The notes: generated by a model from the sequence alone, not told the origin. A DNA stretch of 64,000 nt from Streptomyces niveus (GCF_002009175.1 NZ_CP018047.1:4030001-4094000), one strand, 5' to 3'; shown: positions 6,849 to 15,662, counted from the first letter of the stretch. Numbers and translations: made by a program.

Positions 6849-6954
6849 GACCTGCTGCGGAGCCTGTCGGTTCACCGCTAGGCGAAAGGTCTTGAAAACC
6901 GTCGTGGCAGCGATGTCACCGTGGGTTCAAATCCCACACCCACCGCAGCAGGTC
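6849..6954. repeat. 12-bp perfect inverted repeat flanking the tRNA-like sequence
   Basis: GACCTGCTGCGG (6849-6860) and CCGCAGCAGGTC (6943-6954) are exact reverse complements around the tRNA-Ser-like sequence. They would form an over-long acceptor-like stem, but five bases (ACCCA) separate the T-stem from it, so it is not a normal tRNA acceptor. Function unknown. Confidence 0.6.
6854..6945 (+). tRNA. tRNA-Ser(TGA)-like sequence, probably defective; possible att site
   Basis: The 3' two-thirds is a good tRNA-Ser: anticodon loop CTTGAAA (6891-6897, anticodon TGA), a variable-arm stem GTGGC/GTCAC, T-arm GTGGG-TTCAAAT-CCCAC (6921-6937), then ACCCACC-G. A D-arm GCCT/AGGC (6862-6883) with GG in the loop can be drawn. 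The 5' acceptor strand does not pair properly with ACCCACC (about 4 of 7). It is therefore either a decayed tRNA or a tRNA 3' end left by integration of an element lying to the left. A terminator follows at 6972. Confidence 0.5.
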
Positions 6955-6971
6955 AGCGAACGTGCTGGTCA

Positions 6972-7004
6972 GAAGGGGCGCCTCCAACTTGGAGGCGTCC
7001 CTTC
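6972..7004 (+). terminator. hairpin terminator downstream of the tRNA-like sequence
   Basis: GAAGGGGCGCCTCCAA (6972-6987) pairs with TTGGAGGCGTCCCTTC (6989-7004), 16 bp with one G-T pair. Nothing else is evident in 7005-7196. Confidence 0.7.
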
Positions 7005-7196
7005 GACGTTGAACTTGTCTCATCGTGTCTCGCCTGTAGACCGCCAATGATCAGTGTCTGTCCCCCCAGGCGTCCCCCAGAATCCCGACAATGTCTGGAG
7101 TGGAGCTGGTGTGCTCTCGGCCAGAGACAGGCAGATCATGGGGCGTGTGGTCGGACAACTCCATCGCTGTGCTGGGAAATGGCGTACCTCTGACAG

Positions 7197-7715
7197 GTGA
7201 GGACCGTGCACTCTGTGACGATTGAATCGCATCATGTGAAGGTCGGTTTTCGCCTTGAGGTTGATGAAGACGGCTGGCCCCCTGTCGGGGTGGAGAGCGT
7301 GTGGGCCGTCGACCTTGGTGATGCGACTGCGCGTCTGGCCAACACCCCGTGGTTCGTTCGTGGGATCGCGAACGGCGATGTGCTTCGCACCCATGCCGAC
7401 GCCGACGGCCGGCTCTGGGCCGGAGACGTGGTCCGGAACTCCGAGAACTGCACGATCCGATTGATCGTGCTCCGGGACGGCGGCACCGCGGCGGCTCGGC
7501 AGAGCGTGCTCAACGCTTCCTGGGAACTCCGGGTGGGTGGCGAGGGAGTGGATCAGTTCAGGATGATCGCTCTGGATGTACCCCCGGAGGCTGATCTCCG
7601 TAAGGTCCAACAGCTCTTGGACCATGGCGAGAGCAAGGGCTGGTGGCACGTCGAGGAGGGATGCGTAACCCCCGCGTGGACGACGGCAAGAGAGTCGCCT
7701 GACATCCACAGCTGA
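7197..7715 (+). CDS. DUF4265 domain-containing protein
   Basis: 172 residues. The order VKVGFRLEVDEDGWPPVGVESVWAV, then ATARLANTPWFVRGIANGDV, then NCTIRLIVLRDG, then FRMIALDVPPEADL is typical of DUF4265, a family of unknown function common in Streptomyces accessory regions, often near polymorphic-toxin immunity genes. It is soluble, with no signal peptide. GTG 7197 or GTG 7206 may be the start; AGGTGAGG lies across the first. No toxin gene is visible next to it. Confidence 0.75.
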   Translation: MRTVHSVTIESHHVKVGFRLEVDEDGWPPVGVESVWAVDLGDATARLANTPWFVRGIANGDVLRTHADADGRLWAGDVVRNSENCTIRLIVLRDGGTAAARQSVLNASWELRVGGEGVDQFRMIALDVPPEADLRKVQQLLDHGESKGWWHVEEGCVTPAWTTARESPDIHS

Positions 7716-7880
7716 CATCAACGACGGCGGACAACGGTGGCATCGAACGTCCGTCGACAACGTCATCTCCCATGGAGTGACGGGGCGTGGCTGCCGCCCA
7801 GCGAACTCCTGAAGCGGTGGTCCGTTAGGGTGCCACGATGACGTCGCAGGGCCCTTCGCACTCGTCTGGGAGATCGTGTT

Positions 7881-8342
7881 GTGACTCGACGGGTCAGCTT
7901 GGTAGATCTGCCGGTGACTTTCGCGCGTCCCCTCAGGCTGTTCACGTACATCATCGGGCACAGCCAACTCCTGCTCAGAGGGGAGCAGAACCATGAGCAG
8001 GGCCGCACGACAACGCTGGAAGTGGTCTTCAAGAACGTCAGTGCCCTGTCGGTTCTGGACCACTACCCCTCACTGACGATCCGCTTGGCATCCGGCGAGG
8101 AAGAGGAAGAGCTGCGAGAAGCAGTTCCGGACCCTCGGCACGACTCGCGAGTCTTCGTCCTGGGCAAGCGACTTCTGGGTGGCTTCGTCATCGCCGGCGA
8201 CGTGTTCTGGGGCGAGTCCTCCGCCACAGAGACGTACAGCAGCTTCCTCATCCCTGAGTACACCTTGCCCCAGCTCGAACCGGACCGGCCGTCGCCGTCC
8301 GAACCTCAGACGATCTACGCCCCCTACCCCCACCACGGTTAA
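7881..8342 (+). CDS. hypothetical protein
   Basis: 153 residues from a GTG. Beta-rich soluble sequence (RLFTYIIGHSQLLLRGEQN, TTLEVVFKNVSALSVLDHYPSLTI, and SRVFVLGKRLLGGFVIAGDVFWGE) with an acidic EEEEELRE run. I recognise the general type from Streptomyces accessory islands but no named family. Isolated, with 165 bp and 212 bp of non-coding DNA on its two sides. Confidence 0.55.
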   Translation: MTRRVSLVDLPVTFARPLRLFTYIIGHSQLLLRGEQNHEQGRTTTLEVVFKNVSALSVLDHYPSLTIRLASGEEEEELREAVPDPRHDSRVFVLGKRLLGGFVIAGDVFWGESSATETYSSFLIPEYTLPQLEPDRPSPSEPQTIYAPYPHHG

Positions 8343-8554
8343 AGGCGTGCCGCTGCATGCCCGTCCCGGCGGAGAACCACGGTCACCCATGGGTGCCAGA
8401 GCATGGCCGAAGTTGCGGTCTGACACCTGTACCCGCTGGTCAGGCCACGGCTGACGCCCGGAGGAGCGGTGCCCCCCAAGCGCATGGCTCCGCCGGCTGG
8501 GCATCTCGTGTTCAGCCGCTCGCGATCGACGGCGTTGCCGGGCAGGATGCCGTG

Positions 8555-8845
8555 ATGAGCACTCCGTTCCTCAACATCCAGGGGAAGGCCGAGGACGGTG
8601 CGCACCCCTGTCCCTGCTGTGGCTTCCTGACGCTCGGCGAGCGCAGCAGCTTCGAGATCTGTCCGGTGTGCTTCTGGGAGGACGACGGGCAGGACGACCA
8701 CGATGCGGACCGAGTTCGAGGCGGCCCCAACGGCCGGCTGAGCCTCGCGGAAGCACGGAGGAACTTCCACGCGATGGGTGCTTGCGACGAGCGATGTACC
8801 CAGTTCGTACGCGCCCCATTGCCGAACGAGCACCCCACGGTCTGA
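8555..8845 (+). CDS. CPCC-type cysteine-rich protein
   Basis: 96 residues. HPCPCCGFLTL followed by CPVCFWEDDGQDDHDADRV is the hallmark of the CPCC family (two Cys pairs binding one zinc, then the W-E-D-D-Q-D-D motif). The C-terminal part LSLAEARRNFHAMGACDER is also family-typical. Function unknown; members often accompany toxin/immunity loci. GTG 8552 directly before the ATG is an alternative start. The frame upstream to 8357 is open but without coding support. Confidence 0.8.
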   Translation: MSTPFLNIQGKAEDGAHPCPCCGFLTLGERSSFEICPVCFWEDDGQDDHDADRVRGGPNGRLSLAEARRNFHAMGACDERCTQFVRAPLPNEHPTV

Positions 8846-9025
8846 CATCACCAACTGACATCAACGTCGCCAGACGACAATGGATTACAACCACTGCTGC
8901 TGGACCACGGACTGCCCAGCGAGCACGAGTCCGAGCCAGCCGCACAGAGGTGGGATCGAACTCCTTAAAGCGGGTGTCACAGCTTCTCTTGCTACTACGG
9001 CAGCACGCGAGAGTCGGCACAACAG

Positions 9026-10255
9026 CTAACTCGTTTTGAACTCGACCTTTCCGGTGCTCATTCGGAAGTTCCCATTCGAGTACAGCGTGGGACGGGCCTC
9101 GACATGGTTGCCGCTGTACTTCTCCACATGTCGGATCTGGGCACCGCCCGGTACTGTGAAATCGATCAAGGCGATGGCGACCCAATAGGACAAGTTGCGG
9201 TTGTTGAATAGTGGCACCGTTACGGTGGAGCCTCGCCCGTCAGTGACAACCGCCCGAGCACCGAAGGACTTGAACGAACCGGTCCCGTTCTCCACCGCGC
9301 TGTAGGCACACAGGAGGACGTACCCCTGGAGGTCTGGGCGACGGATGGTGATCGTCTCGCGGCCCGGCACCCTGGAGTCGCCGTCCAACGCGATGTACGG
9401 CGGCGCGGCGGATGTTCCGAGCTGCCGGTAGTAGATGACCTGGTCTGACTTGTTCGGACGCTTGCCGGGTGGTGTGACAGCACTCTCGGGGACGTAGAGG
9501 GCATACAAATCGAGGTCGGCGCCGGCCTGTCTCCGAGCTGCGCTTCCCCCGTTCCACTCAAGTGTGGCTGTCACGATGAGGTTCGGGTCGTCCTTGCGCA
9601 TGTTGATGGTCGCCTGTCCGGCCTTGGCAAGGGCGACCTTGCCCAGCGGGACGAGAGGACGAACCGGTGTCGTGGATGGAGCTGGAGGGACCACCGGCGG
9701 TTCAGTGGTGTGTTGGCTCTGTGTGGGCGTCAAAGGTGAGACCTGTACTGCGGCAGGCTCTGGGTCATCTACAACGATGCCGAAGTCCGAGGCGAGACCT
9801 GCCAGCCCTGTGTCCCATCCTTGGCCGACGGCTCTTGCCTTCCAAGTGTCTGCGCGTCGGTAGAGCTCGATGAGAATGGCCACCGTCTCTCGGTGCGTGA
9901 GTGGCGGCGGCTCGAAGGTGATCCGTGTGGTTCCGCATTCGACGACCGAGTGGGGGGTATTGCTCGCGTCGAAGTGAGTGGCTCGCAGCTGGGGGTCGAT
10001 GCTGGCGACGACCACAATGCGTTCGACTGGCGTGGGAATCGCGGTCAGGTCCGCGACGATTGTCTGTCCGTTCAGTTCAACCATGTCCTGTGACAAGTGG
10101 TTGTAGAAGACCAAATCGTCGTCGCTCCGCACCTTGCCGTCCTGGCCGAGAAGGACGGCAGACACGTCGATGCCAGTGCTCGGGGAGTTGAGAGTGACGC
10201 GGCACACCGCGGCGGGTAAAACAGCGTTGCCGCCTTTGGTGAGGGTCGTAGTCAT
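9026..10255 (-). CDS. double TerD-domain tellurium-resistance-type protein
   Basis: 409 residues from ATG 10255, with GAGAGGCC just upstream. Two TerD folds are joined by a Pro/Thr-rich linker (about residues 180-205). The first contains MTTTLTKGGNAVLP, GIDVSAVLL and DDDLVFYN (the calcium-binding Asp cluster of TerD); the second contains GADLDLYALYV and FNNRNLSYWVAIALIDF. TerD proteins bind Ca2+ and take part in chemical and phage stress responses. The second domain lacks the full DDDLVFYN cluster, so calcium binding may be limited to the first half. No other ter genes are adjacent. Confidence 0.85.
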   Translation of the reverse strand: MTTTLTKGGNAVLPAAVCRVTLNSPSTGIDVSAVLLGQDGKVRSDDDLVFYNHLSQDMVELNGQTIVADLTAIPTPVERIVVVASIDPQLRATHFDASNTPHSVVECGTTRITFEPPPLTHRETVAILIELYRRADTWKARAVGQGWDTGLAGLASDFGIVVDDPEPAAVQVSPLTPTQSQHTTEPPVVPPAPSTTPVRPLVPLGKVALAKAGQATINMRKDDPNLIVTATLEWNGGSAARRQAGADLDLYALYVPESAVTPPGKRPNKSDQVIYYRQLGTSAAPPYIALDGDSRVPGRETITIRRPDLQGYVLLCAYSAVENGTGSFKSFGARAVVTDGRGSTVTVPLFNNRNLSYWVAIALIDFTVPGGAQIRHVEKYSGNHVEARPTLYSNGNFRMSTGKVEFKTS

Positions 10256-10487
10256 GTGTGGCCTCTCATGGTGGTTCGTACATACTGGTCTCCCTGGTCG
10301 GTCCGTGTAGGGCAAACGCTGATGTCATGCGGTGAACGTGTCCGCGACGGCCATGCGCTGGGATGCCAGGTTGAGTGCCGACGGCGCTGCCGCCCGTCTC
10401 CGTTCCCGTCTCATCCAGCCCCGTCTTCACCAGCACGGTGGCTCCTGACCAGGGTTGCTGCGTAACCAGGGTGCTCTGCGAGGCAGG

Positions 10488-10605
10488 CTAGGAATCGTCG
10501 TCCCGCAGAGCCGCCGCGATCAGTTCGGCGGAGTGGGTCTGGCGGCCTCGGAGGATCTTGGCGTACGTCCGGTACATCACCGCCAGGCTGTGGCCCGGCC
10601 TGGTC
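10488..10605 (-). pseudogene. tyrosine recombinase (integrase) C-terminal remnant
   Basis: The minus-strand frame ends RPGHSLAVMYRTYAKILRGR, then about 15 further residues and a stop. This matches the integrase C-terminus: the G-H-S of box III, and Y-x-x-Y-A-K carrying the catalytic tyrosine. The upstream part of the frame does not encode the rest of the domain, and a neighbouring frame (10411-10761) shows scattered similarity (W-K-E-A-R), so the gene is decayed by frameshift and deletion. It marks a former integrative element. Confidence 0.6.
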
Positions 10606-10721
10606 GCGGGCCTCTTTCCACAGGTCGCAGTGGCCCGCGCGGCGAACACCTGGAAGCGTTCTTCGGCTGCGTCTACTACGCCGCGATACGACCGGGCGGG
10701 ATCGCGGCCCTCGGACATTCG

Positions 10722-10769
10722 GCCGCCACTCCGGCGCGCCGCCACTCCACCGCGCCGCCACTCCACCGC
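10722..10769. repeat. three tandem 16-bp repeats
   Basis: GCCGCCACTCCGGCGC is followed by two exact copies of GCCGCCACTCCACCGC (10738-10753, 10754-10769). They lie upstream of the integrase remnant and in the 320-bp gap before the secreted NHL gene, which holds no other feature I can support. Confidence 0.7.
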
Positions 10770-10926
10770 GCCGATGGTCTGCCTCGATCAGCCGTCCCGG
10801 TCACACATCCGGCTCTTTCTGGCGTGCGGTGTGACACAGAGTTCGTTTATGTGATCTCTGGCAACTCTCTGTAACCGTCGATGGGGCCGCAGGACGGTCC
10901 CACGACGCTGCGAAGGTAGGACTCTG

Positions 10927-12063
10927 ATGAGGCTTGATTTCGGTTCGCGTCTCGCGGCGGTGGCCATCACCGCGGTGACAGCGATTGTGACGGTGGGCCA
11001 GACGGCGTCCGCCGCGCCGGTGGGTGGGGACGGGAAGTCGTTCCTCGGGCCGCTGCACACCGTCTCCACCGTCGCGTCGACGGTTCCGGCCAACGGCGAC
11101 CTGAACCCGTACGGCACCGCCCTGGTCAAGAAGAGCGCCGGTGATTTGCGGCGTGGCAACGTGCTGGTCAGCAATTTCAACAACGCCGCGAACCAGCAGG
11201 GCACGGGCACCACGATCGTGCAGATCAGTCCCAAGGGCAAGGCCAGACTGTTCGCTCAGATCGACCCGAACAAGCTGCCGGGACCGTGCCCGGGGGGCGT
11301 GGGGCTGACGACCGCGCTGTCCGTTCTGCCGGGTGGCTGGGTGGTGGTGGGGAGCCTGCCCACGGCCGACGGCACGTCCGCCACGGCGCAGGCCGGGTGT
11401 CTGATCGTGCTGGACAAGCATGGCAAGGTCCGCGAGACCTTCAGTGGCAAGGGGATCAACGGTCCCTGGGACATGACCGCGAAGAGCCACGGCGACAGGG
11501 CCGATCTGTTCGTCACCAACGTGCTCAACGGTACGGTCGCCGGCGGCGGCAACGTCGTGCGGCAGGGCACCGTGCTGCGGATCACCCTGCGCCTCCACGA
11601 CGACCGGCCGCCGACCCGTGTGGCCTCGACCGTGATCGGTTCGGGCTTCGCGCAGAAGACCGACCCGGCGGCTCTCGTGATCGGGCCGACAGGCGTCGGC
11701 CTGCGGGACGGGACGCTCTACGTGGCGGACACCGAGGACAACCGCATCACCGCGATCCCGCACGCGCTGGAGCGGGACTCCAGCGCCGGCACCGGCAGAG
11801 TGGTCACCACGAACCAGGCCCTCAACGGCCCGCTCGGGCTGGCGATCGCTCCGAACGGCCACATCCTCACCACCAACGGCGGTGACGGCAACATCGTCGA
11901 GACCACCCCGCGCGGCGAGCAGGTGGCGGTGCGCACGCTCGACAGGAGTGGTACGCCGCCGGGAGCGGGCGCGCTGTTCGGGCTCGCGATCGCCGAAGAC
12001 CCCGACCGGGTCTACTTCGTCGACGACGCGACCAACACGCTGAACCTGCTGAGCCGGCCCTGA
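10927..12063 (+). CDS. secreted NHL-repeat / beta-propeller protein
   Basis: 378 residues. A Sec signal peptide (positively charged start, hydrophobic core, cleavage near TASA-APVGG at about residue 32) is followed by repeated propeller strands: RGNVLVSNFNN, GGWVVVGSLPT, RADLFVTNVLNGTV, DGTLYVADTEDNRI, NGHILTTNGGDGNIV, PDRVYFVDDATNTL. The D-x-x-x-N-R-I pattern is typical of NHL repeats. Secreted propellers of this sort bind ligands or act as lactonase-like scaffolds; no catalytic set is recognisable. A strong terminator follows at 12186. Confidence 0.8.
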   Translation: MRLDFGSRLAAVAITAVTAIVTVGQTASAAPVGGDGKSFLGPLHTVSTVASTVPANGDLNPYGTALVKKSAGDLRRGNVLVSNFNNAANQQGTGTTIVQISPKGKARLFAQIDPNKLPGPCPGGVGLTTALSVLPGGWVVVGSLPTADGTSATAQAGCLIVLDKHGKVRETFSGKGINGPWDMTAKSHGDRADLFVTNVLNGTVAGGGNVVRQGTVLRITLRLHDDRPPTRVASTVIGSGFAQKTDPAALVIGPTGVGLRDGTLYVADTEDNRITAIPHALERDSSAGTGRVVTTNQALNGPLGLAIAPNGHILTTNGGDGNIVETTPRGEQVAVRTLDRSGTPPGAGALFGLAIAEDPDRVYFVDDATNTLNLLSRP

Positions 12064-12185
12064 ACCGTTTGCGCGGGGCTGATCCGGCCCTGGGCAAGCA
12101 CAGGCAGTCAGTGCTTCCGGCTCGGACCGGGGAGGGGCTGACCGCGCGCCACTGCTGACGTCGCCACGTGGCGTGGCCTGCGGCT

Positions 12186-12217
12186 CCGGCGCACCCAGGG
12201 ACACTTGGGTGCGCCGG
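12186..12217. terminator. bidirectional hairpin terminator
   Basis: CCGGCGCACCCA (12186-12197) and TGGGTGCGCCGG (12206-12217) pair perfectly over 12 bp with an 8-base loop. It separates the convergent genes ending at 12063 and 12368; the rest of this 304-bp gap is empty. Confidence 0.8.
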
Positions 12218-12367
12218 CCCGTCCTGATGATGCGGCGCACTGGGCGGCCGGACGCCGGGACGGTCGCGGAGACGGCTGACAAGGTGCCCCACTGGGGAGG
12301 GCGTGTGCCGAAGGAGCTCTCGGCTCGGGCTCCCCTTGTCACGCTCCTGCCTGGACCGCCTCACGCC

Positions 12368-13510
12368 TCAACCCCTGCCCAATCGGGGTGCGGCGCCGCT
12401 AAGGCTGTGACTGGCCGGTGTGTGTTGATTCCATTCGAGGGTGCCGAGGAGCCACGGCATGTTCTTCCTGTCCGTGACGACGAGTACCGGCGTGCCCTTG
12501 TCGTCGCACTCCAACACCGCTGCCTTGGCGCTGTAGTTGAGGTGATCCGGATCCCTCCAGTACGGCGGACGGACGCGGATCGGGGTCAGGGTGTCGGGTA
12601 TCCGGCGCCGGAACGCGGCGCCCGTGTGGTCGGGTGTCGACCACAGGGACGTGGGGCCGGCCACCAGGAATCCCTGGGTCGCGTACGGGATCTCGCCCAC
12701 GATCCGGGCGGCGAAGATGCGCTCCTTCGTCGGCACGGTCCGCGTCATCGCGATGGTGTCGTCGCCGCGTTGGCGCCGTCTCGCGATCAGGGCGGCCACC
12801 GAGCAGAACGCGACGGTCGCCAGTGAGCACAGGCCGAGGAGCCGGAGCGCGGACCCGAAGCTGTCGGTGACCCAGGGCGCGCCCGCCCCCGGCAGGGTGA
12901 GGATGAGCGCGCCCACGATCGGGACGCTGATCTGCCACGGGGCCGCCCGGGGCGAGGACCGGGAGTGGCGGGCCCACCAGTACCAGACCCACAGGATGCC
13001 CGTGCCGAGGAGGCCGATGGCGAGGCCGAAGGAGGCGAAGGGGCGGTAGTCGCCGCGCGGGTCCGCCGTTGTGTACCGGCGCGTGGAATCGAAGTCGACG
13101 TACCGGATCTCGCCCCGCCAGTACGTGACCTCGACGCGCGCTCCCTTCGTGGTGGCCGGGGGTTCCGACGGGCTGCCCCAGAGGCGGGGGCTGCTCTTCG
13201 TGCCGTCCGCCTCGGTGACGTACAGGAAGTACGAGGCCGTCTTCCGTCCCTCCACGCGCTCGGTGCGGTCGATCCGCGCCTCCGCCGTACGGAGGCAGTC
13301 GTCGCCCGAGCCGCAGCCGACCGCCGCCCTGAAGGCGCCTTCCTCGTCGACCGCCCCGCGCACGTTGACCAGCAGCAGCCACGCTGCCACCAGCGCGCAC
13401 AGGGTGCCGATCACCGCCGCGCGACGCATCGCCGCACGGTTCCGCGGACGGGGGCGCGGGCTCGGGCCAGGGTTACGGGGCGGAACGGTCTTCTCGGGTG
13501 TCACCCGCAC
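12368..13510 (-). CDS. membrane protein, DUF3592-like
   Basis: 380 residues from GTG 13510; ATG 13429 (RRAAVIGTLCALVAAWLLL) is an alternative that removes a Pro/Arg-rich leader. A first membrane helix is followed by an extracytoplasmic domain with RIDRTERVEGRKTASYFLYV and VEVTYWRGEIRYVDF, which resembles DUF3592. Two helices (FGLAIGLLGTGILWVWYWW and ISVPIVGALILTLPGA) and a fourth near SLATVAFCSVAALIA complete the membrane part, and a soluble C-terminal domain ends with VLVVTDRKNMPWLLGTLEW. Function unknown. Confidence 0.7.
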   Translation of the reverse strand: MRVTPEKTVPPRNPGPSPRPRPRNRAAMRRAAVIGTLCALVAAWLLLVNVRGAVDEEGAFRAAVGCGSGDDCLRTAEARIDRTERVEGRKTASYFLYVTEADGTKSSPRLWGSPSEPPATTKGARVEVTYWRGEIRYVDFDSTRRYTTADPRGDYRPFASFGLAIGLLGTGILWVWYWWARHSRSSPRAAPWQISVPIVGALILTLPGAGAPWVTDSFGSALRLLGLCSLATVAFCSVAALIARRRQRGDDTIAMTRTVPTKERIFAARIVGEIPYATQGFLVAGPTSLWSTPDHTGAAFRRRIPDTLTPIRVRPPYWRDPDHLNYSAKAAVLECDDKGTPVLVVTDRKNMPWLLGTLEWNQHTPASHSLSGAAPRLGRG

Positions 13511-13773
13511 ATTGTGCGGTGGCGGGAGTGGGAAGCGGCATGGGTGAGGTATGCACCCATGAGGTGCCGCTCGCTGCCGGGGACCGGCAAGGGACGGCAA
13601 CGCGACCGGCGGGCCGCGTGGGGTGAAATGGGCCTCACTGTACGGGAGTTGGTGAGTCTACCGGCCGGTATGTCCTTGTTCCGGAAAAGGCGAACCGTTG
13701 CGGGTGCTTGGTCATACTCTGGCCGCCTGCCGGGCCCTTTGGGGGGTGCCCGGCCTCGATCAGAAGGACGCAC

Positions 13774-14229
13774 ATGCGCTACTCCCGCACGCTCTCCACC
13801 GTCGCTGCGGCCGCCGCGGTGGTCGCCGGAACGGTTCTGTTGCCCTCGCAGGCGCAGGCCGCCGGGTCGGTCCATCTGTACAAGATCTACTACGACAGCC
13901 CCGGCTCGGACACCCGCTCCAACGCCAGCCTCAACGGCGAGTACGTGCAGATCCGCAACACCACCACCAGGGCGGTCAGTCTGACGGGCTGGTCGGTCGT
14001 CGACGGGTCGAATCACAAGTACACGTTCGGCAGTTACTCCCTCGGGCGGGGCAAGACGGTGACCGTGCGTACGGGGAGCGGCACGAACACCGCGGCCAAC
14101 CGCTATCAGGGGCGCGCCGCGTACGTCTGGAACAACGACCGCGATACCGCCACGCTCAAGAAGTCCACCGGGGCCACGGTGGACACCTGCTCGTACAACT
14201 CGACGCGGGTCGACTACAAGATGTGCTGA
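13774..14229 (+). CDS. secreted lamin-tail-domain protein
   Basis: 151 residues; ATG 13774 has AGAAGGA upstream, and earlier in-frame starts lack support. A signal peptide ends near SQAQA-AGS (residue 30). The rest is one lamin-tail (LTD) immunoglobulin-like domain: YKIYYDSPGSD, NGEYVQIRNTTTRAVSLTGW, YTFGSYSLGRGKTVTVRTG, AYVWNNDRDTATLKKSTG, DTCSY. Bacterial LTD proteins are exported and thought to mediate cell-surface or nuclease-associated binding. It is a stand-alone domain here, followed by a terminator. Confidence 0.85.
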   Translation: MRYSRTLSTVAAAAAVVAGTVLLPSQAQAAGSVHLYKIYYDSPGSDTRSNASLNGEYVQIRNTTTRAVSLTGWSVVDGSNHKYTFGSYSLGRGKTVTVRTGSGTNTAANRYQGRAAYVWNNDRDTATLKKSTGATVDTCSYNSTRVDYKMC

Positions 14230-14280
14230 TCCGAGGCGTGTCGGCGTTCGCCCACTCGAAGAGAGGGCGGGCGCCGGCGG

Positions 14281-14317
14281 AGGGGCGTTCACCGGTACCG
14301 CACCGGTGAACGCCCCT
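14281..14317. terminator. hairpin terminator between convergent genes
   Basis: AGGGGCGTTCACCGGT (14281-14296) and ACCGGTGAACGCCCCT (14302-14317) pair perfectly over 16 bp with a 5-base loop; TTCTT follows on the plus strand. It serves the lamin-tail gene and, in reverse, the Prim-Pol gene. Confidence 0.85.
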
Positions 14318-14327
14318 TCTTATGTAC

Positions 14328-15332
14328 CTACGTCGGCCCCGCCGTCAGACGTGACGCCGACGCGATCGTCGCGCGCGCCTCGCGTTCGGTGAGGCCCGTC
14401 CGTACGGCGGCGTCGACCAGCGTCTCCGCGAGGGAGTCGCCGAAGCCGTGCTCGTACGCCCGGCAGGCCGCCCAGAACAGCCGGGTGTTGCGCTGGCCGG
14501 CGTGCGCCGCGAGTACGAACTGGACGAGGCCGTGCCCCTGCGCCGGACGGCCCCGATGCCCTCCCGGTCCCGCCTGGCGCCCGCGCTCGGGGGGCGTGAG
14601 CAGGCGCAGCAGGGCGCGCGGGCAGGGCGCCGGGGTGAGTCCGGCGGAACCGGGGGCGAGACGGTACGCGCCCCGGGCGGTGACCGAGCCGGGGCCGACG
14701 AGATAGCCGCCCGCGCCCCGTACGTCGATGCCGGGTGCCAGGCGCCCCGCCGAGTTGGGGACGGTGATGCCGGCCGGACCCGACAGCCAGATGTGCCGGC
14801 CACCGCTCGGGGTGAGCACGACCACGGTCTCCGGCAGCGTGAACAGGTGCTGGAAGGCGAGCTGTTGGAGCGCCGCGACCGAATCCGGGGTCGGGTCCGG
14901 GGTGGGGTCCGGTGCGCCGTTCGAGCCGCGCACGCGACTGTCCGGCGCCGGCGCCGGCGCCGCGGTCGTCGGCGTCACGTCCAGGTCGACGCCGATCAGA
15001 TGGTGCGGCGCCCGTCCGCAGGCGATGCCGTAACCCGTCGCCCAGGGCGCGGCGGCGAACAGTGCCCGTACGGCGGCGGGGTCGGTCGTGGCGTCGTGCA
15101 CGCCGTGACCTGGCAGGCCGCACTCCCCCCGGCACATGCCCGGCCCGCCCGCACCTCCCGCACCGCTCGTCGTGCCGGAGCCCGTCGCCCCCGAACCGGG
15201 CTCGTCCCGGTGTGGTGAGCGCAGGGCGGGGAGCTTGCTGGGGGACAGCGGGATGACGGGGAACCCGCTCTCGGCGGCGGAGAGGGCGTAATCGAGGGCC
15301 AGGGTGGTCGAGTGCCGGGCTGTGATGGCCAT
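14328..15332 (-). CDS. bifunctional DNA primase/polymerase (Prim-Pol) domain protein
   Basis: 334 residues. The N-terminal part GFPVIPLSPSKLPAL, then WATGYGIACGR, then LIGVDLDV (catalytic D-x-D), with GGRHIWL and LAPGIDVRGAGGYLVGPGS further on, is the Prim-Pol fold of archaeo-eukaryotic primase type. A Pro/Asp-rich low-complexity loop (PDPTPDPTPDS) is inserted after the D-x-D strand. A short helical C-terminal region follows and there is no helicase domain. Such genes occur both as plasmid replication proteins and as free-standing chromosomal genes in Streptomyces, and this one is flanked by core-like genes. Confidence 0.85.
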   Translation of the reverse strand: MAITARHSTTLALDYALSAAESGFPVIPLSPSKLPALRSPHRDEPGSGATGSGTTSGAGGAGGPGMCRGECGLPGHGVHDATTDPAAVRALFAAAPWATGYGIACGRAPHHLIGVDLDVTPTTAAPAPAPDSRVRGSNGAPDPTPDPTPDSVAALQQLAFQHLFTLPETVVVLTPSGGRHIWLSGPAGITVPNSAGRLAPGIDVRGAGGYLVGPGSVTARGAYRLAPGSAGLTPAPCPRALLRLLTPPERGRQAGPGGHRGRPAQGHGLVQFVLAAHAGQRNTRLFWAACRAYEHGFGDSLAETLVDAAVRTGLTEREARATIASASRLTAGPT

Positions 15333-15662
15333 GGATCCATGTTCGCACTGTTGTTCGAAGAACGGGAGTGGGAAAGATTGGCCGAAAGTGTGCCGAAACG
15401 CTTCACCCCTTGCAGGGGCCGGGTTGTGGCGTGGTCTGTACGGGTGGATACGAGGCGAACTGGCCCGTTGATGTCAGGAAGGGGGTTTATCGACTTGTCC
15501 TCACGCTTGCGAGGGAATAACCCCGTCAGGGGTGGTTCGCCGGGGATTCGGTGGGCAATTCTTGATCCGCGACGTCGAGCACAACGTCGGGGCGGTCGGC
15601 CAACTGCCCGGACAGAAGCCGTACTTCTCGTTCATGAAGATCTCGTTCCTGGAGGAACTGAC
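15333..15662. other. 330-bp divergent intergenic region
   Basis: It separates the Prim-Pol gene (minus) from the small secreted-protein gene (plus) and must hold both promoters. A+T-richer patches occur near 15345-15385 and 15630-15650, but I could not assign promoter hexamers or a gene. Confidence 0.4.

Noticed and set aside
6854..6951. Selenocysteine tRNA
   Set aside because: The anticodon loop is CTTGAAA (TGA), not TCA, and the acceptor/T-arm geometry does not fit tRNA-Sec.
10801..12342. 513-codon minus-strand frame opposite the NHL gene
   Set aside because: Arg/His/Gly-rich shadow; the plus-strand gene has a signal peptide and NHL repeats.
12173..12826. 217-codon plus-strand frame
   Set aside because: It begins inside the bidirectional terminator and runs antisense to the membrane-protein gene without any domain.
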